A stretch of DNA of 34,246 bases, taken from the NCBI GenBank assembly GCA_028874335.1, contig JAPPJY010000051.1, positions 1-34,246 of the forward strand, in the 5' to 3' direction. Position numbers and translations under genes: made by a program. The notes beneath the pieces are model-generated. The model searched no databases. It saw only the letters and a program-made list of their open reading frames with translations, and was not told the DNA's origin. Positions within the stretch are counted from its first letter, which is position 1. Every line of letters starts with the position of its first letter. Below, piece after piece: positions 25,885 to 34,221 of this stretch. This DNA is from Gemmatimonadota bacterium. GTDB lineage: Bacteria > Latescibacterota > UBA2968 > GCA-2709665.

Positions 25885-27807
25885 ATGAGCGGACGGAAAC
25901 GCAGACGGATATGGGTAGGAGCGGCACTCATCGGCATTCTGGGGACCTGCGTGGTTCTGGACTCGCGGCTTGTCAATGGGGAAGACGGCTACGCCGCCGT
26001 GGAGAACAGTATCGACGAATACATCGAAACACTGAAGCTGCTGACCACGAGTTATTACAAACCACTGGCGTCCGACTCGCTCACGACTTCAGCCATCGAA
26101 GGCATGCTGGACGAACTCGACCCGTATACGCAGATGCTCAACAAGCGCGGTCTGGACGATCTGATCATCGATACCCAGGGCAAATTCGGCGGGCTGGGCA
26201 TCACCATCAGCACCATGAAGAGGAACGGCGTCGAGGTACCCGTCGTTCTGAGTGTTATCGAGGGTACGCCTGCCGATACTTCCGGCCTTGTGGTCGGCGA
26301 CCGGATCGTCGCGGTGGACGGAGATCCCACGCTGAATAAAAAGCTCGAGGAGGTCGTGGACGTGCTGCGTGGGACGCCTGGCAATCGGGTTGTGATTACG
26401 ATCGACCGAACGGGCCGGTCGCGGACGTTCGACCAGGAGATTATCCGGGCGCGTATTCGCGTGAAAAGCGTGGCGAGCATTGACGGAATCGAAGAAGGCA
26501 TCGGTTACATCGCCATGTCCGGTCTGATCAGCAGCCGGTTTTCAGAGTCCACCCCGGATGAGCTGAAAGCCGCCGTGGATGAGCTGAAAGCGAAGAATCC
26601 CAGGGGTATTATCCTGGATCTGAGGGGGAATCCGGGCGGGCTGCTTGCGCAGGCCGTCGCCGTCGCCGACGTGTTTCTGGAACCCGATCTGCTGGTTGTC
26701 ACCACGCGGGGCCGCGTGGATTCCCAGAATAAAGAATATCGCACCGCGGAAGCGTCCAGGGTTAAGGATATCCCGCTCGTGGTTCTGGTCAACAGCCACA
26801 GCGCGAGCGCATCGGAGATTGTCGCCGGGGCGATTCAGGACTCGGACCGGGGGCTGATCCTGGGCACACCAACTTTCGGCAAGGGCTCCGTTCAGTCCTT
26901 TCAGCGTGTCAGCAATGAAAAAGCGTTGAAGTGGACGACAGCCCTCTATTACACCCCCAGTGGTCGCAGCATCCACAAGAGCAGGCGGTTCGGACGGCTG
27001 GGCAACCTGGCATTGAATGTCGGGGAGTCGCAGGTGCCTCTGTATCAGACGGTTGCGACGATTGCGGGGGAAGAGAGTCGGGAGGACGCGATCACGCGGC
27101 TTTTCGAACAGTTCGATCTTGAATCCACAAAACAGGCAGAGCAGCTGTTCGAGACGGAACTGGGTCAGATGCTGGGAATGGCGTTGAGAGAGGACCGCGT
27201 CGCAAACGAAGTCTCGGATTCGGCCAGGGTTTTCAAGACTGCCGGCGGGCGCACGGTCTTCGGCGGAGGCGGAATCACGCCCGACGTGGTGGTGAAACCG
27301 AAGCGCAGACCAAGATTGATACTCGAAATGTACCGGGCCGGATTGTTTTTCGACTTTGCCGTGGAATACGCCGCGCGGACCACGTTTCCCCGGAATCCGG
27401 AGGGCTACGAGGTGGGAGAGAAGGAAATCAACGCGTTCCGGGCATTTCTCGCGGACTCGTCGAAACTCGGCAATTTCAGTCGTTACCGCACGCCGGCACA
27501 GAACGAACTGGAGAATCTGAACCGGGCCCTGTCGGCCGCGGGCCTGGACGCGAAAGCGGACCAGGCATTGGAAGTCCTGCGGAACGTCGTTGAGTCGGAG
27601 CGGGAGGCGGAGTTCGAAAAGGCGGAACCGTTTATCCGGCTGGAAATCGGAAGGGAACTGGGAAACCGGGTCTGGGGGAAGAAGGGGCGCATTCTGGCAC
27701 GGCTGAAGGGCGATGAACAGTTTCACGAGGCCGTCCGAATTCTCAAGGACCCGGAACGGTACCGAAGGAATATGAAGCTGGCGCTCGCCGACGATAGCGG
27801 GCGTTGA
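25885..27807 (+). CDS. S41-family C-terminal processing protease (CtpA/Prc-like), extended
   Basis: S41 proteases trim or degrade envelope proteins from the C-terminus. The 640-residue product has a positively charged N-terminus and one signal-anchor helix (about 9–25), a PDZ domain (about 95–180), and the catalytic core with Ser308 in SASASEI and Lys333 in TFGKGSVQ, exactly 25 residues apart as in E. coli Prc. It differs from ordinary CtpA (about 400–450 residues): roughly 100 residues separate YTPSGRSI (356–363) from GITPD (463–467), and a charged helical tail of about 170 residues follows. GGAGG (25874–25878) six bases before the ATG fixes the start at 25885 over 25870. The next gene overlaps its stop codon. 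Confidence 0.92.
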   Translation: MSGRKRRRIWVGAALIGILGTCVVLDSRLVNGEDGYAAVENSIDEYIETLKLLTTSYYKPLASDSLTTSAIEGMLDELDPYTQMLNKRGLDDLIIDTQGKFGGLGITISTMKRNGVEVPVVLSVIEGTPADTSGLVVGDRIVAVDGDPTLNKKLEEVVDVLRGTPGNRVVITIDRTGRSRTFDQEIIRARIRVKSVASIDGIEEGIGYIAMSGLISSRFSESTPDELKAAVDELKAKNPRGIILDLRGNPGGLLAQAVAVADVFLEPDLLVVTTRGRVDSQNKEYRTAEASRVKDIPLVVLVNSHSASASEIVAGAIQDSDRGLILGTPTFGKGSVQSFQRVSNEKALKWTTALYYTPSGRSIHKSRRFGRLGNLALNVGESQVPLYQTVATIAGEESREDAITRLFEQFDLESTKQAEQLFETELGQMLGMALREDRVANEVSDSARVFKTAGGRTVFGGGGITPDVVVKPKRRPRLILEMYRAGLFFDFAVEYAARTTFPRNPEGYEVGEKEINAFRAFLADSSKLGNFSRYRTPAQNELENLNRALSAAGLDAKADQALEVLRNVVESEREAEFEKAEPFIRLEIGRELGNRVWGKKGRILARLKGDEQFHEAVRILKDPERYRRNMKLALADDSGR

Positions 27808-28319
27808 ACGCGAAGCCAGATGCAAAACCGACGTTCCTTGCGCGGGACAACCACGATACGTGGGCGGAGATCATGGAAGACGCAAACGGTGATCGGGGCG
27901 ATCTCTACGAAGAGGTACTCGAACACGCACGCCGCGAAATAAATGCATCGGCCTCACAGGTTGAAGAGCTGAGACGTGCGCTCAACTTGCTCGAAGCGCG
28001 TGTCGAGGCGGCGAAGGCCGTCTACGAAGCCGCTGCCGCTCGCCTGAATCTGCAGGACGAGTCGGACGGCCAGGGTCTTTCTGTTTCTGAATCGCTGGCA
28101 TCCGTCCAGGCGCTTCTGTCGGATGACGAACCCAGGGCGTTGCGGAGCCGCCCCCGGAATCACTCCACGGCCGGGTTGACAACTCGGCAACAGGGCGGGG
28201 AGAAAGACGACCCCCCCGAATCATGGCGCCGGTTTCAGATTGGCGGATCCACCCTGGTATGGAAGCGAGTTAAGAAACCGAAGCGGCGCCGCAGCCAGCG
28301 CAGGAGTCAGGCTTCCTGA
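27804..28319 (+). CDS. Hypothetical coiled-coil protein
   Basis: I do not recognise this family. The 171-residue product from TTG 27804 overlaps the protease stop codon (TTGA); a later ATG at 27873 with GGAG just upstream is also possible and would give 148 residues. Residues about 30–80 form a heptad-like helix (EEVLEHARREINASASQVEE and onward, rich in Ala, Glu, Leu), followed by an acidic and then disordered linker. The C-terminus (WKRVKKPKRRRSQRRSQAS) is strongly basic and could bind nucleic acid or membrane. No signal peptide is seen. The overlap suggests coupling with the S41 protease. The coding call rests on the intact frame, placement and amino-acid composition. Confidence 0.6.
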   Translation: MNAKPDAKPTFLARDNHDTWAEIMEDANGDRGDLYEEVLEHARREINASASQVEELRRALNLLEARVEAAKAVYEAAAARLNLQDESDGQGLSVSESLASVQALLSDDEPRALRSRPRNHSTAGLTTRQQGGEKDDPPESWRRFQIGGSTLVWKRVKKPKRRRSQRRSQAS

Positions 28320-28392
28320 GCATTCGCGCAGGGGACCTGTCCCGTAAGATTCGCGGCGATTGTCCGCATCCGCCTGAGGTCGGACGATCCAT

Positions 28393-28425
28393 TTAACGTC
28401 CCCGAATAACGACGAATCAAGGTTA
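28393..28425 (+). promoter_or_regulatory. 33-nt element shared with 9853–9885 (copy 2)
   Basis: This copy has the same TTAACGTC, CGAA and ACGAATCAAGGTTA blocks in the same spacing as the copy upstream of the DciA-like gene. It lies 26 bp before the ATG of the ATP-grasp-like gene and may be its promoter or operator. A weaker likeness (TTTAACGT, CCCCGA) occurs at about 22222–22237, before the methyltransferase. Confidence 0.55.
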
Positions 28426-28450
28426 ACACACCAGGCCGGGTGATATCGAC

Positions 28451-29899
28451 ATGGGAATCTGTGCAGAGGAAGAGACGATTCAAGTGACCGACGCGAAGGA
28501 GCGCAGCCTCTGTATTGACCGAATGACGCCCGGTGGCGGCCTGTATACGGATGTGCAGCGCACGGTGCATCCCAAATCCAACAGCCCCTGGCGGGTGTCG
28601 CCCGAACCGTTCTGGATGCCACCGCGGGTGATCGAACATCTGGAACGCCTGGGCACACATCTGTACGAATTCTATAAGGCCTGCAACCTTCTGTATTCTC
28701 AGAGTGTCCGGAAAATCCAGCCGGAGTGGGTGGCGGCCTACCTGGATCAGGGGAAGCCGGAAACCGTAATCGGATACGGCCGGATGAACCGTTTCAAGCA
28801 GCATCTGCCCCTGGTGATCCGGCCTGACCTGATTCCGACCCCCGCGGGGACGATCGCTTCGGAACTGGATTCGGTGCCGGGGGGGATCGGATTCACGGCC
28901 AGCCTGGCGGAGCGGTACGGCCGGTTTGGATTCGAAATTGTGGGCGGCGCCGACGGTATGGTGAACGGATTCATGGGGATGGTGCGTTCGGTTGCCGGGA
29001 TTGCAGAGCCGGTGCTGGGCATTGTGGTCTCAGAGGAATCTTCGGGGTACCGTCCCGAAATGACCTGGTTGGGCGAAGCCCTGAACCGGGCGGGACTTGA
29101 AACCTGCGTGGTGCGCCCGGAAGAGGTTATTTTCAGCGAAGCCGGTCTGTTCGTGAACGGCGCCGGCGGACGACGGCAGATCGACGTGCTTTATCGGTTT
29201 TTCGAACTGTTCGACCTGAAAAACATTCCGAAGATGGATCTGATCTTATATGCCATTCGAAAGGGAACGGTTAAGGCAACGCCGCCGTTGAAAGCCCACC
29301 TGGAAGAGAAAATGCTGATGGCCCTGTTCCACCATCCCATCTTGCGTTCGTTCTGGCTTCGCGAACTTGGAGAAGAAGGGGTGGCGTTCCTTATGCAGAC
29401 CTTTCCTAAGACGTGGGTTCTGGATCCGCGTCCTCTGCCGCCGCACGCCGTTATTCCGGGTTTGAGCGTGAACGGCAGGTATTTCGGAAACTGGCAGGAC
29501 CTCGGCTCCCTGGGACAGAAACAACGCCGTTTTGTGATTAAGCCGTCCGGTTTCTCCGATCAGGCCTGGGGGAGCCGCGGCGTAGCCGTCGGCCACGATA
29601 TGTCGGAGTCGGACTGGCAGACCACGATAGAGTCCGCGCTCGCCGAATATCCCGGATCGCCGCACATATTGCAGGAGTTCCACACGGGCTCCCGCTTTTC
29701 GGTGTCGTACTACGATTTCCAGACGGATCGCATGATGCGCCTCAAAGGACGGGTGCGCATCCAGCCTTATTATTTCATTCAGGATGGGCGGCCCGTATTG
29801 TCGGGCGTGCAGGCCACGGTTTGCCCGCCGGACAAGAAAGTACTGCACGGGATGGTCGATGCGGTGGTGATGCCGGGTGGGGTGGAGGATCCCGAGTGA
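28451..29899 (+). CDS. Uncharacterised ATP-grasp-like protein
   Basis: The function is unknown. The 482-residue product has a middle region with a Rossmann-like pre-ATP-grasp pattern (GIVVSEESSGYRPEMTWLGE, about 195–215), a segment DVLYRFFELFDLKNIP, and a C-terminal half with ATP-grasp features: FVIKPSGFSDQAWGSRG (conserved Lys in a strand plus Gly-rich loop), ILQEF (typical adenine-contact strand) and GRVRIQPYYF. The overall pattern, including HHPILRSFW, recalls the glutathionylspermidine-synthase-like group that joins an amine or peptide to a carboxylate. The ATG at 28451 lacks a clear ribosome site. The TGA overlaps the larE ATG (TGATG), so the two are probably translated together. The ATP-grasp assignment is by pattern and is moderately confident. 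Confidence 0.6.
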   Translation: MGICAEEETIQVTDAKERSLCIDRMTPGGGLYTDVQRTVHPKSNSPWRVSPEPFWMPPRVIEHLERLGTHLYEFYKACNLLYSQSVRKIQPEWVAAYLDQGKPETVIGYGRMNRFKQHLPLVIRPDLIPTPAGTIASELDSVPGGIGFTASLAERYGRFGFEIVGGADGMVNGFMGMVRSVAGIAEPVLGIVVSEESSGYRPEMTWLGEALNRAGLETCVVRPEEVIFSEAGLFVNGAGGRRQIDVLYRFFELFDLKNIPKMDLILYAIRKGTVKATPPLKAHLEEKMLMALFHHPILRSFWLRELGEEGVAFLMQTFPKTWVLDPRPLPPHAVIPGLSVNGRYFGNWQDLGSLGQKQRRFVIKPSGFSDQAWGSRGVAVGHDMSESDWQTTIESALAEYPGSPHILQEFHTGSRFSVSYYDFQTDRMMRLKGRVRIQPYYFIQDGRPVLSGVQATVCPPDKKVLHGMVDAVVMPGGVEDPE

Positions 29900-30774
29900 T
29901 GTCACCGGTGGAACGACATATGAACGAAGGCGCCGGGTCGGGGCTACCGGAAGCCGAGGAAAAACTGTGCCGGCTCGAGAAGCTTCTCCAGGAGATGGAG
30001 AGTGTGGTCGTGGCGTTTTCAGGGGGCGTGGACAGCACGTTTCTGGCGGCGGCGGCGCATCGGGCGCTGGGAACGAAGGCGCTCGCGGTGACCGCGGTTT
30101 CGGCCAGCTATGCCACCGGGGAACTCGAGAACGCGCGGGCTCTCGCGGGCCGTATCGGTATTTCCATGGAGGTGGTCCACACCCGGGAAATGGAGAATCC
30201 GGACTACGTAAAAAACGAGCCCGACCGATGCTACCATTGCAAGACGGCGCTGGCCGACAAGCTGGATGAAGTCATCGAAAAGTATGGGGGACGGTATCGA
30301 TTTCTGGTTTACGGGGCCATCGCGGACGACGTGGGTGACTTCAGGCCGGGCATGACGGCTGCGCGGGACCGGGGCGTGCGGGCTCCGATGGTGGAGGTGG
30401 GCCTGACAAAGGTGGATATTCGCCTGTTGTCCAGAAGCTGGGAATTGCCCACCTGGGATCGCCCGGCGTCGGCCTGCCTGTCGTCCCGCATTTCCTATGG
30501 TACCCCGGTGACCGCGGAAGCGCTGTCAATGGTTGACCGGGCCGAGGCATATCTCAAGACGCTGAGATTCAGCGTGGTCCGGGTACGGCACCATGACGAT
30601 ATCGCCCGCATTGAAGTTTCGCCTGAGGAGATCGGCCGATTTTTCCTGGACGGACTCGTCGACCGGGTCGTGGCGCACCTGAAGGAAATCGGATACCGAT
30701 ACGTCACGCTGGATATGCAGGGATACCGCAGCGGGAGTTTGAACGAGACGTTTCTCAACATTCAATCTAAGTGA
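29899..30774 (+). CDS. larE: ATP-dependent sulfur transferase LarE
   Basis: LarE adenylates and then sulfurates a pyridinium dicarboxylate mononucleotide in making the nickel-pincer cofactor of lactate racemase and related enzymes. The 291-residue product has the PP-loop SGGVDS (41–46), DRCYHCKTAL (109–118) and RPASACLSSRISYG (188–201). Cys111, Cys114 and Cys193 reproduce the three-cysteine pattern of LarE proteins that bind a [4Fe-4S] cluster and use it catalytically, rather than sacrificing one cysteine as in Lactobacillus. GGAGG (29884–29888) ten bases before the ATG and the TGATG overlap with the previous gene set the start. LarB, LarC and LarA are absent from the window, so the real substrate is open. 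Confidence 0.9.
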   Translation: MSPVERHMNEGAGSGLPEAEEKLCRLEKLLQEMESVVVAFSGGVDSTFLAAAAHRALGTKALAVTAVSASYATGELENARALAGRIGISMEVVHTREMENPDYVKNEPDRCYHCKTALADKLDEVIEKYGGRYRFLVYGAIADDVGDFRPGMTAARDRGVRAPMVEVGLTKVDIRLLSRSWELPTWDRPASACLSSRISYGTPVTAEALSMVDRAEAYLKTLRFSVVRVRHHDDIARIEVSPEEIGRFFLDGLVDRVVAHLKEIGYRYVTLDMQGYRSGSLNETFLNIQSK

Positions 30775-30814
30775 ACAGCTTCAAAGGACCAGAAGCATAT
30801 ACGGGACCTGAACA

Positions 30815-31387
30815 GTGGCACTCCTCGAAATAAAGAAATTCGGCTGCCCGACACTCAGAAGGAGGGCGCGGCGGGTTGAAGCGATTACGGCAGATGTGCG
30901 CACCCTCGTGGACGATATGTTCGAGACAATGTACGCCGCGGAGGGGATCGGGCTGGCGGCGCCCCAGGTTGGCGTCAGTCTGTGTGTGGTGGTCCTGGAC
31001 GTCAGCCCCGGCGATCCGGAGGCCGAGGCAACGGTCTTGATCAACCCGGAGTTGAGCCAGGGTGAGGGGGAGGTCGTCGGAGAGGAGGGGTGCCTGAGCC
31101 TGCCGGGCGTTGTGGGTGACGTCAAACGCCGGGCGCAGGTCCGGGTCGACGCCCTGGACAGAGACGGAAACGCCTTCAGCGCGGTGATGTCGGATATTTC
31201 GGCCCGCGCTGTTCAGCACGAGGTCGACCACCTGAACGGCGTTCTGGTGACGGATCACTTCAGCGCAATCAAACGGAACCTCCTGCGTAGCCAACTCGTT
31301 GCGTTGAAGCGCGAAGGCAGTCGCCAGAGGCGCGGGCCGATCCATGCGGATCCGGTCCCCGCGGACAGTTCGAAAGCCCCCACGTGA
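30815..31387 (+). CDS. def: Peptide deformylase
   Basis: Def removes the formyl group from the initiator methionine of new proteins, using a metal ion. The 190-residue product has all three motifs: GIGLAAPQ (44–51), EGCLSLP (91–97, metal ligand Cys93) and HEVDH (135–139, metal ligands His135 and His139, catalytic Glu136). The start is GTG 30815, which gives the conserved N-terminus ALLEIKKFGCPTLR. The C-terminus carries about 25 extra polar residues. The stop overlaps the next start (GTGA), so def and the PHP gene are probably coupled. The usual partner fmt is not adjacent. Confidence 0.96.
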   Translation: MALLEIKKFGCPTLRRRARRVEAITADVRTLVDDMFETMYAAEGIGLAAPQVGVSLCVVVLDVSPGDPEAEATVLINPELSQGEGEVVGEEGCLSLPGVVGDVKRRAQVRVDALDRDGNAFSAVMSDISARAVQHEVDHLNGVLVTDHFSAIKRNLLRSQLVALKREGSRQRRGPIHADPVPADSSKAPT

Positions 31388-32214
31388 ACCAGCGTATCGA
31401 TCTGCATCTGCACTCGACCTGCTCCGACGGGACATCCACGCCCAGGGAAGTCGTTCGGCGGGCAGCGGAAGCCGGACTCAGCGTGATCAGCCTGACGGAT
31501 CACGACTCGACCGAGGGTGTTGCGGAGGCACAGGGCGAAGGCGACCGGCTGGGTGTCGAGGTGGTGCCGGGAACCGAGCTGAGCGCAAGGAACGACGGCA
31601 CCGACGTGCATATTCTGGGGTACTTCATCGACCCGGAGCACCCGGATCTGATCTCGTGGCTCGACACGTTTCGACAGGCCAGGTTGCAGCGGGCGGAACG
31701 AATCGTGAGCAAGCTGAATCGTATGGGGTTGCGCGTGCCCCTCGAGCAGGTGCTGGCCAGGGCGGGACCCGGCGCGATAGGACGACCGCATATTGCCGAT
31801 GTGATGGTGGAAAATGGCCTGGTTTTTTCGGTCGACGAAGCGTTCCATAAGTACCTCGGGTATTCGAAGCCGGCTTACGTCGACAAATACTCGCAGTCGC
31901 CCGCCCGGGCCATCCAGGTGATCAGGGCCGCCGGCGGGCTGGCATGCCTTGCCCACCCCGGGTTGTATCGGCGGGACGACCTGATTCCGGAGATGGTATC
32001 CGCCGGACTGGACGGTATCGAGGTGCGGCACACCAAGCACAATGCCTCGCAGGTCGCCAGATATTCGAATATTGCAGCGGAGAACAACCTCCTGTGTACC
32101 GGCGGGTCCGATTGCCATGGCGACGGCAGGGGGGATCCGATCGTCGGGACTGTGGATGTGCCGTTTTCCTACCTGGAGGCGATGAGGGAACGCCTGAAAT
32201 CCGGAGGAAACTGA
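31384..32214 (+). CDS. PHP-domain phosphoesterase (TrpH/YciV-like)
   Basis: The 276-residue product carries the full PHP metal-site set: H8-L-H10 with STCSDGT, LTDHDSTEG, PGTELSA, HILGYF, GRPHIA, LAHPG and GSDCHG. Proteins with this layout include E. coli RNase AM (YciV/TrpH), which hydrolyses 3',5'-nucleoside bisphosphates (pAp) and trims 5' ends of RNA. The start is GTG 31384, overlapping the def stop by four bases. With the NrnA-like DHH protein upstream, the window encodes two enzymes that could act on pAp or short RNAs. Specificity is inferred from the family only. Confidence 0.88.
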   Translation: MNQRIDLHLHSTCSDGTSTPREVVRRAAEAGLSVISLTDHDSTEGVAEAQGEGDRLGVEVVPGTELSARNDGTDVHILGYFIDPEHPDLISWLDTFRQARLQRAERIVSKLNRMGLRVPLEQVLARAGPGAIGRPHIADVMVENGLVFSVDEAFHKYLGYSKPAYVDKYSQSPARAIQVIRAAGGLACLAHPGLYRRDDLIPEMVSAGLDGIEVRHTKHNASQVARYSNIAAENNLLCTGGSDCHGDGRGDPIVGTVDVPFSYLEAMRERLKSGGN

Positions 32215-32301
32215 GTTTGCTTTGCGGCGACCTGGGCCGTGGGTTCGCCTGGTGCATACGTCGACGGAATCACGACGACTGAGTCTGGATGGTGCAATCC
32301 G

Positions 32302-33282
32302 ATGCTGCCGGACAGGGCTTTTTTTGACGAAAACCGTGCCGATCTCTATTTTTCGAACACTCGCGAGGTGCTGTCGCGGGAGCGGATCGATCCGGTTGTT
32401 ACGATGGAGGTATTTCCCAACGGGCACGGTAGGCTTTGCGGCATGACCGAGGTGCTCGAAAATCTGGCTGAAGTCTTGCCCGAGGATGCGTCCGTCTGGG
32501 CGCTGGGCGAGGGTGAGCCGATGTCCCGGAAGGAAGTCGTTCTCCGGATACAGGCGCGATACAGCGGCTTTGGCATTTACGAGACCGCCTATCTCGGTAC
32601 GCTCGCCCAGAAGAGCGGCTGGGCGACGGCGGCGCGGGAATGCGTCGAGGCTGCAAAGGGAATTCCGGTGATCAGCTTCGGCGCGCGGCACGTCCATCCG
32701 GCGATTTCGGACGTCATGGAATACTCGGCCCTTGTTGGCGGGTGTTCAGGTTGCGCCACACCGGCGGGGGCGCGTTTGGCCGGCCGCGATCCGACCGGCA
32801 CCATGCCGCACGCGCTGATGTTGATCATGGGTGACACGCTGCCGGCGGCCCAGGCCTTCGACCGGCACATGCCCGAATCGATCCGGCGGCTCGTGCTGGT
32901 GGATACATTTATGGACGAAGCGGAGGAGAGTGTGCGGCTGGCCCGGGAGATGGGTGGACGGCTGCAGGGCGTGCGTCTGGATACGCCCTCTGAATTGGGT
33001 GGTGTGACGCCCGATCTCGTGAGCCGGGTTCGAAAGGGGCTGGATCGCGCGGGGCATCGGGAGGTGAAGATCTACGTGAGCGGCGGAATGACGGCGGACC
33101 GCATCCGGGAGTTCGTGGCGGCAGGGTCCGCGGTGGACGGGTTCGGCGTGGGCAGCGCAATCAGCGGCGCCTCGCCCATCGACTTTACGTCCGACATCAA
33201 AGTCGTCGGAAGGCGGCCCGTGTCGAAGCGGGGACGAAAGCCGGGGGTGACCGAAAATACCAGGCTCAGGCGGGTGCGTTGA
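32302..33282 (+). CDS. Nicotinate phosphoribosyltransferase-family protein
   Basis: This family couples nicotinate to phosphoribosyl pyrophosphate in NAD salvage. The 326-residue product has a family-like core: YETAYLGTLAQKSGWAT (93–109), FGARHVHP (126–133, the phosphate/PRPP region usually FG-x-RR), GTMPH (166–170), and the C-terminal phosphate-binding YVSGGMTADRI and GFGVGSAI. It is shorter than E. coli PncB (400) and resembles the archaeal-type enzyme. His130 replaces the second Arg of the usual pair. ATG 32302 gives the conserved start (MLPDRAFFDENRADLYF); an in-frame ATG at 32239 would add 21 unconserved residues. Nicotinate is the likely substrate, but quinolinate- or nicotinamide-type relatives share this fold. 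Confidence 0.85.
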   Translation: MLPDRAFFDENRADLYFSNTREVLSRERIDPVVTMEVFPNGHGRLCGMTEVLENLAEVLPEDASVWALGEGEPMSRKEVVLRIQARYSGFGIYETAYLGTLAQKSGWATAARECVEAAKGIPVISFGARHVHPAISDVMEYSALVGGCSGCATPAGARLAGRDPTGTMPHALMLIMGDTLPAAQAFDRHMPESIRRLVLVDTFMDEAEESVRLAREMGGRLQGVRLDTPSELGGVTPDLVSRVRKGLDRAGHREVKIYVSGGMTADRIREFVAAGSAVDGFGVGSAISGASPIDFTSDIKVVGRRPVSKRGRKPGVTENTRLRRVR

Positions 33283-33335
33283 CGAAATTACCCCTCCGCC
33301 GGAGGGTTCACCCAACAAAGGTGTGGAGACGGTTC

Positions 33336-33638
33336 ATGGTGGTCAAGGTCCTGTTCTTCGCGTCGTGCAGGGATCTGGTCGGGACCCCGGAGGCATTGAT
33401 ATCGCTGCCCGATTGCGCACGCGTTACTGACCTGTTCGCGCGTCTGGCGGAGGAGCATCCCCGGCTACAGGATATGGAAGCCAGCCTGATGGTGTCGGTC
33501 AACCAGGCGTACGTGGATCGAACCCGGCGGCTCGGTGACGGGGACGAGGTGGCGTTCATCCCGCCGGTCAGCGGGGGCGCGCCCGTGGGGCGGGTCGCAA
33601 AAGCCGAATCGAAGGAGAAGAGGCCGCATGTCCGGTGA
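33336..33638 (+). CDS. moaD: MoaD-type sulfur carrier with a 19-residue C-terminal tail
   Basis: MoaD is the ubiquitin-like sulfur carrier of molybdopterin synthase; its C-terminal Gly-Gly becomes a thiocarboxylate. Residues 1–81 (MVVKVLFFASCRDLVGTPEA to FIPPVSGG) match a complete MoaD in sequence and length. Unusually, the frame does not stop after Gly80-Gly81 but continues with APVGRVAKAESKEKRPHVR, overlapping the moaE start by 11 nt. GGAG (33325–33328) seven bases before the ATG fixes the start. The tail would have to be removed before activation, or the Gly-Gly may not function. No nearby stop exists in the other frames, but the moaE frame is open across this junction, so a frameshift could create a MoaD–MoaE fusion. 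Confidence 0.88.
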   Translation: MVVKVLFFASCRDLVGTPEALISLPDCARVTDLFARLAEEHPRLQDMEASLMVSVNQAYVDRTRRLGDGDEVAFIPPVSGGAPVGRVAKAESKEKRPHVR

Positions 33639-34080
33639 TCTTTACCGCATCCAGGAAGGACCCATATCGGCCGACGCGCTGCACGACGCCGTGCTGAGAG
33701 ATTCGGATGGCGCGGTGGCGACCTTCGCGGGGGTGGTGCGAGACCATTCGATGGGCCGCAGGACGAGCTATCTGGTGTACGATGCCTATAGGGAAATGGC
33801 CGAAAAGAAAATGGAAGCAATCGGCCGGGAGGTGAAGGCGAGGTGGGAGGTGGACCGGGTGGGCATGCTGCATCGCGTGGGGCGATTGGAGATCGGCGAG
33901 ACCAGTGTGCTGATCGCGATCTCCGCGCCGCACCGCAAACCGGCCCTGGAAGCCTGTCATTACGCAATCGACCGGCTGAAGGAAACCGTGCCTATCTGGA
34001 AGAAGGAAGTGTGGACGGACGGCGAAGAATGGATTGAAGGCGATCCCTCGGCGCCTCAGAAGGCAGCCGGAAGACCTTAA
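33628..34080 (+). CDS. moaE: Molybdopterin synthase catalytic subunit MoaE
   Basis: MoaE dimers bind two thiocarboxylated MoaD and insert the two sulfurs into precursor Z (cPMP) to make molybdopterin. The 150-residue product has normal length with GAVATFAGVVRDHS (28–41), PHRKPALEACHYAIDRLK (101–118) and PIWKKE (122–127); Lys118 and Lys125 correspond to the catalytic lysines of E. coli MoaE, and Arg103 helps bind substrate. AAGGAG lies upstream within the moaD tail, and the 11-nt overlap indicates coupling. No other molybdenum-cofactor gene is in the window. Confidence 0.95.
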   Translation: MSGDLYRIQEGPISADALHDAVLRDSDGAVATFAGVVRDHSMGRRTSYLVYDAYREMAEKKMEAIGREVKARWEVDRVGMLHRVGRLEIGETSVLIAISAPHRKPALEACHYAIDRLKETVPIWKKEVWTDGEEWIEGDPSAPQKAAGRP

Positions 34081-34221
34081 AGGCGGCCCGATTGGGACGC
34101 GACGCGGCCGTGAACTCAGAGTGTTGGGGGCACGGCTATTTTGTTGGACGGGCAAGAGACAGAATATAAGAAAACTCCAAAATCAAAAGACCCTTTCCCC
34201 AAATTCCCTGCCTACGGCGTG

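Noticed and set aside
26542..27825. 427-residue minus-strand frame opposite the S41 protease
   Set aside because: Antisense shadow of a gene with intact catalytic motifs; no known domain in its translation.
31255..32697. 480-residue minus-strand frame opposite def, the PHP gene and the phosphoribosyltransferase
   Set aside because: Antisense to three recognisable genes; His/Arg-rich nonsense translation.
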